Positions 1 through 7,678 of a stretch of 10,315 nt of DNA are shown piece by piece. Under the pieces are notes generated by a model. It was given only the letters and a program-made list of their open reading frames with translations. It was not told the DNA's origin and made no database searches. This DNA comes from UBA6168 sp964643005 (GTDB lineage: Bacteria > Bacteroidota > Bacteroidia > Chitinophagales > Saprospiraceae): positions 1 to 10,315 of the forward strand of contig CAZXQI010000124.1 in assembly GCA_964643005.1 (NCBI GenBank). The letters are read 5' to 3'. Each line of letters begins with the position of its first letter. Within the stretch, counting starts at the first letter, position 1. The position numbers were made by a program, and so were the translations under genes.

Positions 1-548
1 AGAATATGGCGATAGTAGTCATCCACCTCCGCATTGTCGGTCAGATAGATCAGAGCGCGAGCGAGGGTATCTCTTTTTTCGTCAAATTGGACGACTACGC
101 TATCGATGGGAACGGCGGGCAGTAGTCTGGTCTGGGCGGTGATCAGCCGTCCATCCGGGGTGGTAATTTTTAGAAAAAAATCATTGTCGTAATCGGTGGG
201 CACTTTCTCCTGTGAAGAATAATTGTACAACCTTTGCGCAGAAAAAAGATAGGCGACATCTATTTCATTTTTTAAAACATACTCCTTTCCTGCATGAGAA
301 ATAACGACCGTAGCGCTGTCCACGAGGATGCTCTGCACGAAGTCAGCCGGATTGTCGGGAAAGGGTTCAAAGTAAGGCGCACTCCTCGAAAGCGCTAAGC
401 GAAAATTCTCCCCGGATTCCAGATAACATTCCACCACGTACTGGCTTTCGTAAACTGGCAGTTTTAGATCTATTTCTTTTTCCAAATGACCACAGGCCGT
501 AAAAAACAGAGCCGCAGAAAATAAAAATATAGCGCTCAGGTATTTCAT
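1..548 (-). CDS. DUF4249-type outer-membrane lipoprotein (3' end missing)
   Basis: Reading the minus strand from the ATG at 546-548 gives at least 182 residues with no stop before the window edge, so the C-terminal part is missing. The N-terminus is a lipoprotein signal: MKY, a hydrophobic stretch, then FFTAC with C19 as the predicted lipidated cysteine. Acidic and lysine residues follow at 23-25 (EKE); such charges after the cysteine can act as a surface-export signal in Bacteroidota lipoproteins (inference here). The segment after it (EIDLKLPVYESQYVVECYL, then a short strand ending LALSRSAPYFEP) fits the start of the DUF4249 family, beta-rich proteins usually encoded beside a TonB-dependent receptor. 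It begins 20 bp after the receptor stop codon on the same strand, so the two are almost certainly one operon, and it probably works as the receptor's surface accessory protein. The substrate is unknown. Family assignment rests on pattern recognition of the N-terminal third to half only. Confidence 0.82.
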   Translation of the reverse strand, partial: MKYLSAIFLFSAALFFTACGHLEKEIDLKLPVYESQYVVECYLESGENFRLALSRSAPYFEPFPDNPADFVQSILVDSATVVISHAGKEYVLKNEIDVAYLFSAQRLYNYSSQEKVPTDYDNDFFLKITTPDGRLITAQTRLLPAVPIDSVVVQFDEKRDTLARALIYLTDNAEVDDYYRHI

Positions 549-568
549 AATCAACGATTTATATTTTT

Positions 569-2923
569 CTAAAATTTAAAATTCCAGGTTAGCGCCCCAA
601 TAATGGGGAACAGAGAAACCTGTCTGGCGCTCACTCCCGTCGGTATGGCGAGCGGGTCGGTTTCCGGATTCACATTGTCCTGATATTGCGGTTCGAGGTA
701 GAGGAAAAATGCGTTGCGACGATTAGTAAGGTTGAAGACGCTCAGCGTGAGGTCGCTCTCGCCCCAGTTCGGAAAAAAGCGATAGATGATTCCCAGGTCG
801 GAGCGGAAAAAGTAGGGCAGCCGGAAGTCGTTGCGATCGCCAAATATCGGTACAATAGGTTTGAGATCGGAGCTGTAAACATCCTGAAAGGTGAAGCGGC
901 CAACGGGCAGCCAGGTGCGGTCTCCGCTTCCGTAAATAGCTGTACCCGAAATAGTAAACCGCCTCGAAACATCCCATATCAACACTAAGGACAAATCGTG
1001 GCGGCGGTCGTATCTCGGATAAAAATAGCTGCTGCCGCCGCTGAAAAACCTGCGTTCATCTAAGGGCGCAAAATCGCCCCGCCTCACGAGCGCAAGGGTA
1101 TAACCTATCCAGCCCCGCAACTGGCCTTCCTGCTTTTCGATGCTCAGCTCCATGCCGTAGCCATAGCCCCTGCCGATGGCGAACTCCTGTTCTAAGCTGT
1201 CGTTGGCAAAGAGCTGGGCGCCATCTACGAAGTCCACCTGGCGGCGAAGGCGCTTGATGTAGTATTCGTTGGTCAGCAGATATCTTTTCCCCAGTAGTTT
1301 CTCTAATCCTACGGCTACCTGATCCGAATACTGCGGTTTGATTGCTTTTGTGGAGGGATACCACACATCCGTCGGAAGAGAAATGCCGGAAGTGGAAACG
1401 AGGTGGAGGTATTGATTCATCCGGGCGTAGCTGCCTTTAAGGGACAGACCGGGATTCACGCTAAATAGCGCAGCGAGGCGAGGCTCTACGGCGGCGTAAA
1501 GTTTTTTATTGTAAAATCCCGAAAGCCGAAAACCCGCATTGACTTTCCAGTACCGCCCCAGGCTCATCTCGTCGCCAAAATACAATCCCGAGGAAAGTCC
1601 GGTGAAGTCGCTCCCTGCGGAAAAGGATACTTCCCCATCGTCGTCGCCGGCTTTAAATCTGCCGACGCCGAATTTGTGGCGCGTCAGATTGCCGCCGAAG
1701 CGAAAAACGTGGTCGTTGCTGATCTTGTAATAAAAGTCGGATTTCAGGTTGGCGTCTTGCACCTTCGAGCCGATTTTGAAAGAGAATCCTGTGACCTTTG
1801 TTCCAATATTATATTGATAATCCGAAAAGGTAAAGGTGAGGTTATGAAATAGTTTTGGGGAAAAAATATGGTTCCAGCGAGCCGTTCCCGTCGAGTTGCC
1901 CCAGTTGAAGCTAAAGTTGAAAAAGTCACCGTTGAAGCCGAATACGTCCCTGCCAAAGTAGCCGCTCAGGAAGAGGCGGTCTTTTTCACTCAGGGTAAAG
2001 TTGATTTTTGTATTCAGGTCATAAAAATAGTAGTTGGGAATGGGGTTGTAATTTTCGTTGTCTTCGTTCAGTCTGTTCACCTGTCGGGTGATAATGTCTG
2101 CATAGGTTCGGCGACCCGAGATGATAAAGGATGATTTATCTTTTTGGATCGGCCCCTCCAGCGTCAGACGGGAGGCAATCAGTCCGACACCTCCCGTACC
2201 TGCAAATCGCTGGTTGTTTCCCTCCTTCATGCGCACGTCAATGACAGACGAGAGTCGCCCTCCGTACTGGGCGGGGAAGCCGCCTTTGTACAATTTCAAA
2301 TCCTTGACGGCATCCGTATTGAAGGTGCTGAAAAATCCGAACAGGTGGCTGGCATTGTAAACTACGGCCTCGTCCAGAACGACGAGATTCTGGTCGCTTC
2401 CGCCGCCGCGAACGTACAGCCCCGTCGTTCCCTCGGCGCCGGAGGGCATTCCAGGTTTGAGCTGGATGGTCTTTAAAATATCCGACTCGCCCAGCAGGGC
2501 AGGGATGACTTTAGCCTCGCGGGTGGACAGTTCCTCGACGCTCATTTCGGTTGAATTCATCCGCTCCTGATAGGAGTTGGCCTTCACAATCACTTCCTGC
2601 AAGGCTACGCCTTTGCCTAAGCGAACATTCAGGGTCTGATCTTTCAAAGGCAAAATCCTAAATTGTTCGGACTGAAAACCGACATAGCTATATTCGATGG
2701 TCACGGAATCTTCGCCGGAAGGCAGCATGAGCGAGTAAAAACCATATTCGTTGGTCGTCGTTCCGGCGCCGGACTCCACTTCGAAAACAGTAGCGCCGAT
2801 GAGGGTTTCGCCATTGTCGTCGTCAATGACAGTTCCACTGACGACAATTCCGCTTTTCTGAGCTTTAAGAACAGCTACACAGCATAAACAAAGTGCGAGG
2901 AGATAAATCTTTCTAAGAAACAT
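569..2923 (-). CDS. TonB-dependent receptor with CarbopepD-regulatory-like N-terminal domain
   Basis: This 784-residue outer-membrane protein imports a ligand using energy from TonB. Residues 1-21 form a signal peptide (MFLRK, hydrophobic core, cleavage near LKAQ). Residues about 27-101 are a carboxypeptidase-regulatory-like beta domain (VSGTVIDDDNGETLIGATV, then NEYGFYSL and YSYVGF). LQEVIVKA at 108-115 resembles a TonB box. The plug spans about 120-235, with LYVRGGGSDQNLVVLDEAVVY and later GGFPAQYGGRLSSVIDVR, both typical plug signatures. The rest is a beta-barrel rich in aromatic strands and ending in phenylalanine (NFKF), as expected for an outer-membrane barrel. The size is well below that of SusC proteins and no SusD gene follows; instead a DUF4249 lipoprotein gene starts 20 bp downstream, a known pairing for this receptor subgroup. 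The ligand cannot be read from the sequence. The ATG at 2921-2923 is chosen because the signal peptide starts there. Confidence 0.93.
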   Translation of the reverse strand: MFLRKIYLLALCLCCVAVLKAQKSGIVVSGTVIDDDNGETLIGATVFEVESGAGTTTNEYGFYSLMLPSGEDSVTIEYSYVGFQSEQFRILPLKDQTLNVRLGKGVALQEVIVKANSYQERMNSTEMSVEELSTREAKVIPALLGESDILKTIQLKPGMPSGAEGTTGLYVRGGGSDQNLVVLDEAVVYNASHLFGFFSTFNTDAVKDLKLYKGGFPAQYGGRLSSVIDVRMKEGNNQRFAGTGGVGLIASRLTLEGPIQKDKSSFIISGRRTYADIITRQVNRLNEDNENYNPIPNYYFYDLNTKINFTLSEKDRLFLSGYFGRDVFGFNGDFFNFSFNWGNSTGTARWNHIFSPKLFHNLTFTFSDYQYNIGTKVTGFSFKIGSKVQDANLKSDFYYKISNDHVFRFGGNLTRHKFGVGRFKAGDDDGEVSFSAGSDFTGLSSGLYFGDEMSLGRYWKVNAGFRLSGFYNKKLYAAVEPRLAALFSVNPGLSLKGSYARMNQYLHLVSTSGISLPTDVWYPSTKAIKPQYSDQVAVGLEKLLGKRYLLTNEYYIKRLRRQVDFVDGAQLFANDSLEQEFAIGRGYGYGMELSIEKQEGQLRGWIGYTLALVRRGDFAPLDERRFFSGGSSYFYPRYDRRHDLSLVLIWDVSRRFTISGTAIYGSGDRTWLPVGRFTFQDVYSSDLKPIVPIFGDRNDFRLPYFFRSDLGIIYRFFPNWGESDLTLSVFNLTNRRNAFFLYLEPQYQDNVNPETDPLAIPTGVSARQVSLFPIIGALTWNFKF

Positions 2924-2986
2924 ACCGGATGCTTTTTCTTCATTTCCCTTTTTGGGTTCATTTTTTTAGAAAAATAAAATAAGCGG

Positions 2987-2994
2987 CAAAGGTA
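2987..2994 (-). promoter_or_regulatory. Candidate -7 promoter element for the receptor-lipoprotein operon
   Basis: On the minus strand this reads TACCTTTG, a perfect match to the Bacteroidota -7 consensus TAnnTTTG. It would start transcription about 55-60 bases before the receptor ATG. I see no good TTG or TTTG -33 partner at the usual 17-23 base spacing, so the call rests on the -7 box and its position. Confidence 0.5.
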
Positions 2995-3057
2995 TGGGCT
3001 GCCTGAAAAATGGCGGGTTCTTTTCTACCAAGGAAGTTACCAGACAAACGAAGGGAA

Positions 3058-3094
3058 AGCAATTGCTAAACAAATGGAGTCAATAGAATATTCT
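3058..3094. promoter_or_regulatory. Two short perfect palindromes in the divergent spacer (possible operators)
   Basis: AGCAATTGCT (3058-3067) and AGAATATTCT (3085-3094) are perfect 10-bp palindromes with centres 27 bp apart. They lie between the two outward-facing -7 elements, roughly 40-75 bp upstream of the paaZ one. Such sites could bind a dimeric regulator of paaZ or of the receptor operon, but no regulator gene is present here and short palindromes arise by chance. The remainder of the 239-bp spacer shows nothing further. Confidence 0.22.
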
Positions 3095-3113
3095 GATAAT
3101 ACAAATCCAACAC

Positions 3114-3141
3114 TTTCAATCAGGGTAAACTCCTACTTTTG
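3114..3141 (+). promoter_or_regulatory. Candidate promoter of paaZ
   Basis: TACTTTTG at 3134-3141 matches the TAnnTTTG -7 consensus exactly. A weak -33-like TTTC lies at 3114-3117, 16 bases upstream. The expected transcription start near 3147-3150 leaves a leader of about 15 bases before the ATG at 3163. This also argues against translation from the in-frame TTG at 3139, which sits inside the -7 box. Confidence 0.6.
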
Positions 3142-3162
3142 CTTTTTCCAAATTTTCAGGTT

Positions 3163-5214
3163 ATGAAGAAATTAAGCAATTATATACAAGGCGCCTGGCG
3201 CCCTTATTCCGGTCATGGGACGGAACAACACAATGCCATTACCGGGGAATTGATTGCCATGGCAGGCAGTGAAAATCTCGACTATGCCGCCGTCGCCGAC
3301 TACGCCCGCAAGGTGGGCGGGCCGGCGCTACGGAAAATGACTTTCTTCCAGCGCGGCCTCATGTTAAAAAAACTGGCTCTCTTTCTTTACGAGCGGCGCA
3401 AGAGTTATTACCCCCTGAGCTATGCCACCGGCGCTACGAAGGCCGATAGCTGGGTAGATATCGAGGGCGGCATTGGAACCCTGTTCGCCTATGCCAGTCT
3501 GCGCCGAAAACTGGGCAACGAATCCTTTTACGTGGATGGAGAGGTCGTAAAATCTTCAAAAGAAGGCGCCTTTATTGGCCATCATATTTTGTCGCCCCGG
3601 CACGGGGTAGCCATTCATATCAACGCTTTTAATTTTCCAATTTGGGGGATGTTGGAAAAACTCTCCCCCACCTACTTAGCGGGAATGCCCGCCATCGTCA
3701 AGCCCTCTGAACTGACCAGCTTTCTCACTCAGGCCATGGTCAGGGACATCATTGCCTCCGGCATTCTTCCCGAAGGAGCGCTGCAACTCGTCTGCGGTAC
3801 GGGCGTCGGCATCCTCGATTCCGTCAGCTCGCAGGACGTCGTGGCATTTACGGGTTCCGCCTCTACCGGTAAAATGCTGAAGTCGCTGCCGCAGATCATT
3901 GACAACACGGTGTCTTTCAATATGGAATCCGATAGCCTCAACGCCGCCGTACTCGGCGAAGACGCCGTTCCGGGAACGACCGAATTCGATATTTTCATCA
4001 AAGAAGTCCATCGGGAAATCGTGACGAAGGCAGGGCAGAAATGCACCGCTGTGCGCCGCATTCTCGTGCCGGAGAAATTAGTAGAAGACGTGCAGATTGC
4101 GCTTGGCAAACGCATCGCCGCCACGCCGATTGGAGACCCGCAGGTGGAAGGCGTGCGCATGGGCAGCCTCGTGTCCAAAGTACAGGTAGAGGAAGTGCGC
4201 CGCAGAGTGGAAGAACTCAACGCCAGCACCGATATCGTCATCGGCAAGCTCGACGACTTTGAGGTCATCGGCGCCGACCGGAAGCAGGGCGCATTTTTTA
4301 ATCCCATCGTCTTCCTCAATGACGACCCCTTCAAAAAGACGGATACCCACCAGATTGAAGCCTTTGGGCCGGTGAGCACGATCATGCCCTATCGCACGAT
4401 TGACGAAGCCGTCGAAATTGCCAACATGGGCAAAGGCTCGCTCGTGAGCAGCATCATCACAGCCGACGAGCGCATCGCACGAGATTATGTGCTCGGTTCA
4501 GCGCCTTACCACGGGCGGATTCTCATTTTAAATGAAAGTTGCGCGAAGGAAAGTACGGGTCACGGCTCGCCCCTTCCGCAACTCATGCACGGCGGCCCGG
4601 GCAGGGCGGGCGGAGGCGAGGAACTCGGAGGCGCGCGGGGCATCAGACACTACCTCCAGACTACGGCTATCCAGGGTCACCCGACTTTCATTACCGCCGT
4701 CACCAACCAATACCAATACGGCGCAAAACAGATAGAGAAACCCGTTCACGTTTTCCGCAAACACTTCGAAGAATTGGAAATCGGCGAAACCGTCGTCACC
4801 GCTAAGCACACCGTCACCGATGCGGACATCGTCAATTTTGCCAACCTCAGCGGGGATCATTTTTATGCCCACACGGACGCCACTGCATTGGAAGGAACCA
4901 TTTTCACGCAAAGAGTAGCGCACGGATATTTCGTCCTGGCCAAAGCCGCCGGCCTTTTTGTGGATCCCAAAAAGGGTCCCGTGCTGCTAAACTATGGCAT
5001 TGATGAATGTCGCTTCACGAAGCCCGTCTATCCGGGAATGACCATTGGCGTACGCTTTACCGTGAAAGAAAAGATAGATCAGGAGAAAAAAAGTGAAGAC
5101 GACATCGCTAAAGGCATCGTTAAATTTTTGGTGGACGTTTACGACGAAACGGGAGAGACAGTAGCATTGGCGACAATTTTAACCATGGTCAGGAAACTAG
5201 ATCAATCAAATTAA
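3163..5214 (+). CDS. paaZ: PaaZ: bifunctional oxepin-CoA hydrolase / aldehyde dehydrogenase
   Basis: This 683-residue cytosolic enzyme matches the length and order of Escherichia coli PaaZ (about 681 residues). In phenylacetate degradation the C-terminal MaoC-like hydratase domain opens the ring of oxepin-CoA, and the N-terminal aldehyde dehydrogenase domain oxidises the resulting semialdehyde with NADP to 3-oxo-5,6-dehydrosuberyl-CoA. The dehydrogenase spans about 1-510, with substrate-pocket text INAFNFPIWGMLEKL, catalytic E255 (NMESDS) and nucleophile C294 (AGQKCTA). GHGSPLPQL followed by a glycine-rich HGGPGRAGGGEELGG stretch near 467-490 is a PaaZ hallmark. The hydratase spans about 525-683, with D565 and H570 (SGDHFYAH) as the catalytic pair, so both activities look intact. 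The ATG at 3163 gives MKKLSNYIQGAW, aligning with the E. coli N-terminus; the in-frame TTG at 3139 would add 8 residues but lies in the promoter. No other paa gene is nearby. Confidence 0.96.
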   Translation: MKKLSNYIQGAWRPYSGHGTEQHNAITGELIAMAGSENLDYAAVADYARKVGGPALRKMTFFQRGLMLKKLALFLYERRKSYYPLSYATGATKADSWVDIEGGIGTLFAYASLRRKLGNESFYVDGEVVKSSKEGAFIGHHILSPRHGVAIHINAFNFPIWGMLEKLSPTYLAGMPAIVKPSELTSFLTQAMVRDIIASGILPEGALQLVCGTGVGILDSVSSQDVVAFTGSASTGKMLKSLPQIIDNTVSFNMESDSLNAAVLGEDAVPGTTEFDIFIKEVHREIVTKAGQKCTAVRRILVPEKLVEDVQIALGKRIAATPIGDPQVEGVRMGSLVSKVQVEEVRRRVEELNASTDIVIGKLDDFEVIGADRKQGAFFNPIVFLNDDPFKKTDTHQIEAFGPVSTIMPYRTIDEAVEIANMGKGSLVSSIITADERIARDYVLGSAPYHGRILILNESCAKESTGHGSPLPQLMHGGPGRAGGGEELGGARGIRHYLQTTAIQGHPTFITAVTNQYQYGAKQIEKPVHVFRKHFEELEIGETVVTAKHTVTDADIVNFANLSGDHFYAHTDATALEGTIFTQRVAHGYFVLAKAAGLFVDPKKGPVLLNYGIDECRFTKPVYPGMTIGVRFTVKEKIDQEKKSEDDIAKGIVKFLVDVYDETGETVALATILTMVRKLDQSN

Positions 5215-5319
5215 TGTTGGAACCCTAAATGAGCCGCCTTTTTCAATCTGTCATTTAGTAGAACTGCTTTCACCGAAGACACAATAATATTTTTCTCCGG
5301 GACTGGCCTAAAAAACTCC

Positions 5320-5343
5320 GACTATGCAGATAACTGCATAGTC
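5320..5343. terminator. Perfect inverted repeat: possible paaZ terminator or RSH operator
   Basis: GACTATGCAG (5320-5329) and CTGCATAGTC (5334-5343) are perfect reverse complements separated by the four-base loop ATAA. The left arm is preceded by AAAAACTCC and the right arm is followed by TTTCGG, so an RNA hairpin with a short U tract could form on the plus strand 105 bases after the paaZ stop. It also ends 19 bases before the candidate -7 box of the RSH gene, over the -33 region, so it could instead be a protein-binding operator. The 10-bp perfect arms make a chance origin unlikely; which role applies is not decided by the sequence. Confidence 0.5.
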
Positions 5344-5370
5344 TTTCGGTAATTTATTCCACTAATTTCG
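5344..5370 (+). promoter_or_regulatory. Candidate promoter of the RSH-glycosyltransferase operon
   Basis: TAATTTCG at 5363-5370 differs from TAnnTTTG at one base. TTTC at 5344-5347 could serve as a weak -33 element, 15 bases upstream, slightly short of usual spacing. Transcription would start near 5377, giving a leader of about 50 bases. No better match is seen before the start codon. Confidence 0.35.
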
Positions 5371-5430
5371 TTGGAGGGGTTGCAAGGCAATGCGTTTTTC
5401 ACTTTTATTTGTAAATAAAATTTAATAAAC

Positions 5431-7671
5431 ATGCCTACCACACTTGTACCGGCAATCCAGGAAGATGACCAAAGGCTGATCCAACAAGCCTACCGTCGGC
5501 TGCTGCGCACGCTGCACGACAAAATGGATAACAGAGATAAAGACCAGGTCCGCCGGGCTTTTGAACTGGCAGCCGAGGCGCACAAAGCCCAGCGGCGCAA
5601 GTCAGGCGAACCTTATATTTTACACCCCATCGAAGTGGCCATTATCTGCATGGACGAGATTGGCTTAGGTCCCACGGCTGCTGTTTGCGCTCTGCTGCAC
5701 GACGTCGTAGAGGATACTTCCTATACGCTGGACGACATCAGAAAAGAGTTTGGCGAGAAGGTCGCCCAAATCGTGGACGGCCTCACAAAGTTGGATGGCT
5801 CTGAAACTTACGAAAGTCCACAGGCAGAAAATTTTAGAAAAGTACTGAGCACCTTAGTCATTGACGTGCGGGTGGTTTTGATAAAAATGGCGGATCGGCT
5901 CCACAATATGCGGACAATTGGATCCATGCTCCGCCACAAGCAATTGAAAATTGCCGCTGAGACGAGCTATATCTACGCCCCTCTGGCGCACAGACTCGGG
6001 CTTTACAATATCCGGTCGGAACTTCAGGATCTGTGCCTCAAAATCACAGAGCCGGAAATGTATCAGGAGATTGTCCACAAGCTAAACGTCACACAGGGAG
6101 AAAGAGAGCGCTATATCAATGAGTTCCTCAAGCCCATTCAAAAGCAGCTCGACGAAATCAATGTGCCTTACCGGACCTTTGGCCGATCCAAATCTATTTC
6201 TTCGATTTACAACAAGATTAAAACGAAGAACATCCCTTTCGAGGAGATCTACGACATTTTCGCCGTGCGGATTATCGTGGATGTTGAGCGGCGTAGGGAA
6301 AAGAGCATTTGCTGGCAGGTATATTCTTTTGTCACGGACGTTTACAAGCCAATTCCGGACCGCCTAAAAGACTGGGTAACCAATCCAAAGTCGAATGGCT
6401 ATGAATCTCTGCACACCACCGTCATTGGACCCAATGGCCGTTTTGTAGAGGTGCAGATACGCAGCGAGCGAATGGATGATATTGCTGAAAAAGGATTTGC
6501 CGCACACTGGAAATACAAAGGCGTTTCCAGTCAGGGCGTTCCCAATCAGTCCAGCAATGTCTATGAAAAATGGTTAGACCAGGTTCGGGAATTGCTCGAA
6601 AATCCCAACTCGGATGCGCTGGAATTCGTCAGCGATTTTAAAAACAACCTGTACTCGGAAGAAATTTATGTGGTGACGCCGAGGGGCGATATGTTCAACC
6701 TGCCAAAGGGCGCCACTGCGCTCGACTTTGCCTTCTACATCCACTCCGACGTGGGCTACCACTGCAAAGCGGTCAAGGTAAACAACAGGATTGTGCCGAT
6801 GGGCCACAAGCTCAATATGGGAGATAAGGTGGAAGTAATCACGGATAAAAACCAGAAACCTAACGAAGGCTGGCTGAAGATGGTGATTACTACCAAGGCC
6901 AGAGCCAAGATTCGCTCTGCTATGAAGGAGGCGCGGCGCAAGAAAGGAGAGCTTGGCATGGAGGCCTTACAGCGCAAGTTCAACAACATGAAGGCCAACT
7001 ACGAGGATGGAGTAGAGACTTTAGTCAAGTACTTTAAATTTAATTCCTACGCCGACCTCTACTATGCTATTGCCATAGGCGACATAGACCTCATCGACAC
7101 TTTCAAAAATTTTGAGGTCAAAGACCACAAAATCGTAGAGATACAGACGGCTCCTCCTCAACAGGCGGCTTCCACTGAAAAAAAGATAGAAGAGCTTAAG
7201 CCTAAAATTTCTACAAAAACCAAAATCCTCGTGAATGGGGAGCCGGCGGAGTTGTACCATTACAAACTGGCTACCTGCTGCAATCCTGTTCAGGGCGACG
7301 ATATCTTCGCTTTCCTGACGGCCAAAGAAGGTCTGAAAATTCACCGCACCAATTGTCCAAACGCCACCAACCTGCTGGCTCGTTACGGGTACCGGGTGAT
7401 GAAAGCAGAATGGGTCGTCAGCACGGACGCAACTTTTGTCGCTGACCTAAGGATTATAGGAGTGGATGAAGGCATTGGCGTCATCGGAGACCTGACCAAA
7501 GAGATTGCAGCGCTCAGCATCAACATTCGCTCCTTCCACATTGAAGGCGGCGACGAGGGCTATTATTCAGGTAAAATCAGCCTCATGGTGGCCAATATTG
7601 ATCAGTTGAACATCATCATGAAGGCGCTGATGAAACTGCCTTCTGTGGAAAGCGTCACGAGAATTGAATAA
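5431..7671 (+). CDS. spoT: Bifunctional (p)ppGpp synthetase/hydrolase (long RelA/SpoT homologue)
   Basis: This 746-residue cytosolic protein makes and degrades the alarmone (p)ppGpp, which controls growth in response to starvation. Domains in order are: HD hydrolase, about 45-200; synthetase, about 240-365; TGS, about 411-472; helical, about 475-560; zinc-finger/CC, about 605-650; and ACT, about 669-746. Hydrolase residues known from the Rel family are present: R56 and H65 (RKSGEPYILH), H90-D91 and E94-D95 (LLHDVVEDT), D155 and N159 (MADRLHNMR). Synthetase signatures are also intact: GRSKSISSIYNKI at 251-263, D275, and E325 in SNGYESLHTT. The CC domain has C616-C617, H638 and C642. Length is typical of Rel/SpoT. 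The intact HD site argues for a Rel or SpoT-type enzyme rather than a synthetase-only RelA; the symbol is chosen on that basis. The ATG at 5431 follows an A/T-rich leader without a Shine-Dalgarno. A glycosyltransferase gene starts 7 bases after its stop. Confidence 0.95.
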   Translation: MPTTLVPAIQEDDQRLIQQAYRRLLRTLHDKMDNRDKDQVRRAFELAAEAHKAQRRKSGEPYILHPIEVAIICMDEIGLGPTAAVCALLHDVVEDTSYTLDDIRKEFGEKVAQIVDGLTKLDGSETYESPQAENFRKVLSTLVIDVRVVLIKMADRLHNMRTIGSMLRHKQLKIAAETSYIYAPLAHRLGLYNIRSELQDLCLKITEPEMYQEIVHKLNVTQGERERYINEFLKPIQKQLDEINVPYRTFGRSKSISSIYNKIKTKNIPFEEIYDIFAVRIIVDVERRREKSICWQVYSFVTDVYKPIPDRLKDWVTNPKSNGYESLHTTVIGPNGRFVEVQIRSERMDDIAEKGFAAHWKYKGVSSQGVPNQSSNVYEKWLDQVRELLENPNSDALEFVSDFKNNLYSEEIYVVTPRGDMFNLPKGATALDFAFYIHSDVGYHCKAVKVNNRIVPMGHKLNMGDKVEVITDKNQKPNEGWLKMVITTKARAKIRSAMKEARRKKGELGMEALQRKFNNMKANYEDGVETLVKYFKFNSYADLYYAIAIGDIDLIDTFKNFEVKDHKIVEIQTAPPQQAASTEKKIEELKPKISTKTKILVNGEPAELYHYKLATCCNPVQGDDIFAFLTAKEGLKIHRTNCPNATNLLARYGYRVMKAEWVVSTDATFVADLRIIGVDEGIGVIGDLTKEIAALSINIRSFHIEGGDEGYYSGKISLMVANIDQLNIIMKALMKLPSVESVTRIE

Positions 7672-7678
7672 TTGACCA

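Larger units (their letters stand above)
5215..5430. other. Intergenic region between paaZ and the RSH gene
   Basis: This 216-bp spacer has no credible coding potential. Besides the inverted repeat and promoter listed separately, it has an 8-bp inverted repeat (CTAAATGA 5225-5232, TCATTTAG 5251-5258, 18-base loop) just after the paaZ stop. It also has an AT-only palindrome (TTTTATTT 5403-5410, AAATAAAA 5413-5420) ending 10 bases before the RSH start codon. Both are weak candidates for structure; the second may simply reflect the AT-rich leaders usual in this phylum. Confidence 0.5.

Noticed and set aside
1868..2134. 88-residue open frame on the plus strand, antisense to the receptor
   Set aside because: It mirrors the receptor barrel coding sequence and has no domain, promoter or start context of its own.
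3139..3162. TTG start extending PaaZ by eight residues
   Set aside because: The TTG is part of the TACTTTTG -7 box, so it would lie upstream of the expected transcription start, and PaaZ homologues begin at the MKKLSNYIQG-like position.
3729..4385. 218-residue open frame on the minus strand, antisense to paaZ
   Set aside because: Its translation is serine/threonine-rich and low in recognisable motifs, and it lies wholly inside the strongly conserved PaaZ dehydrogenase domain. It is a shadow frame of a GC-rich coding region.
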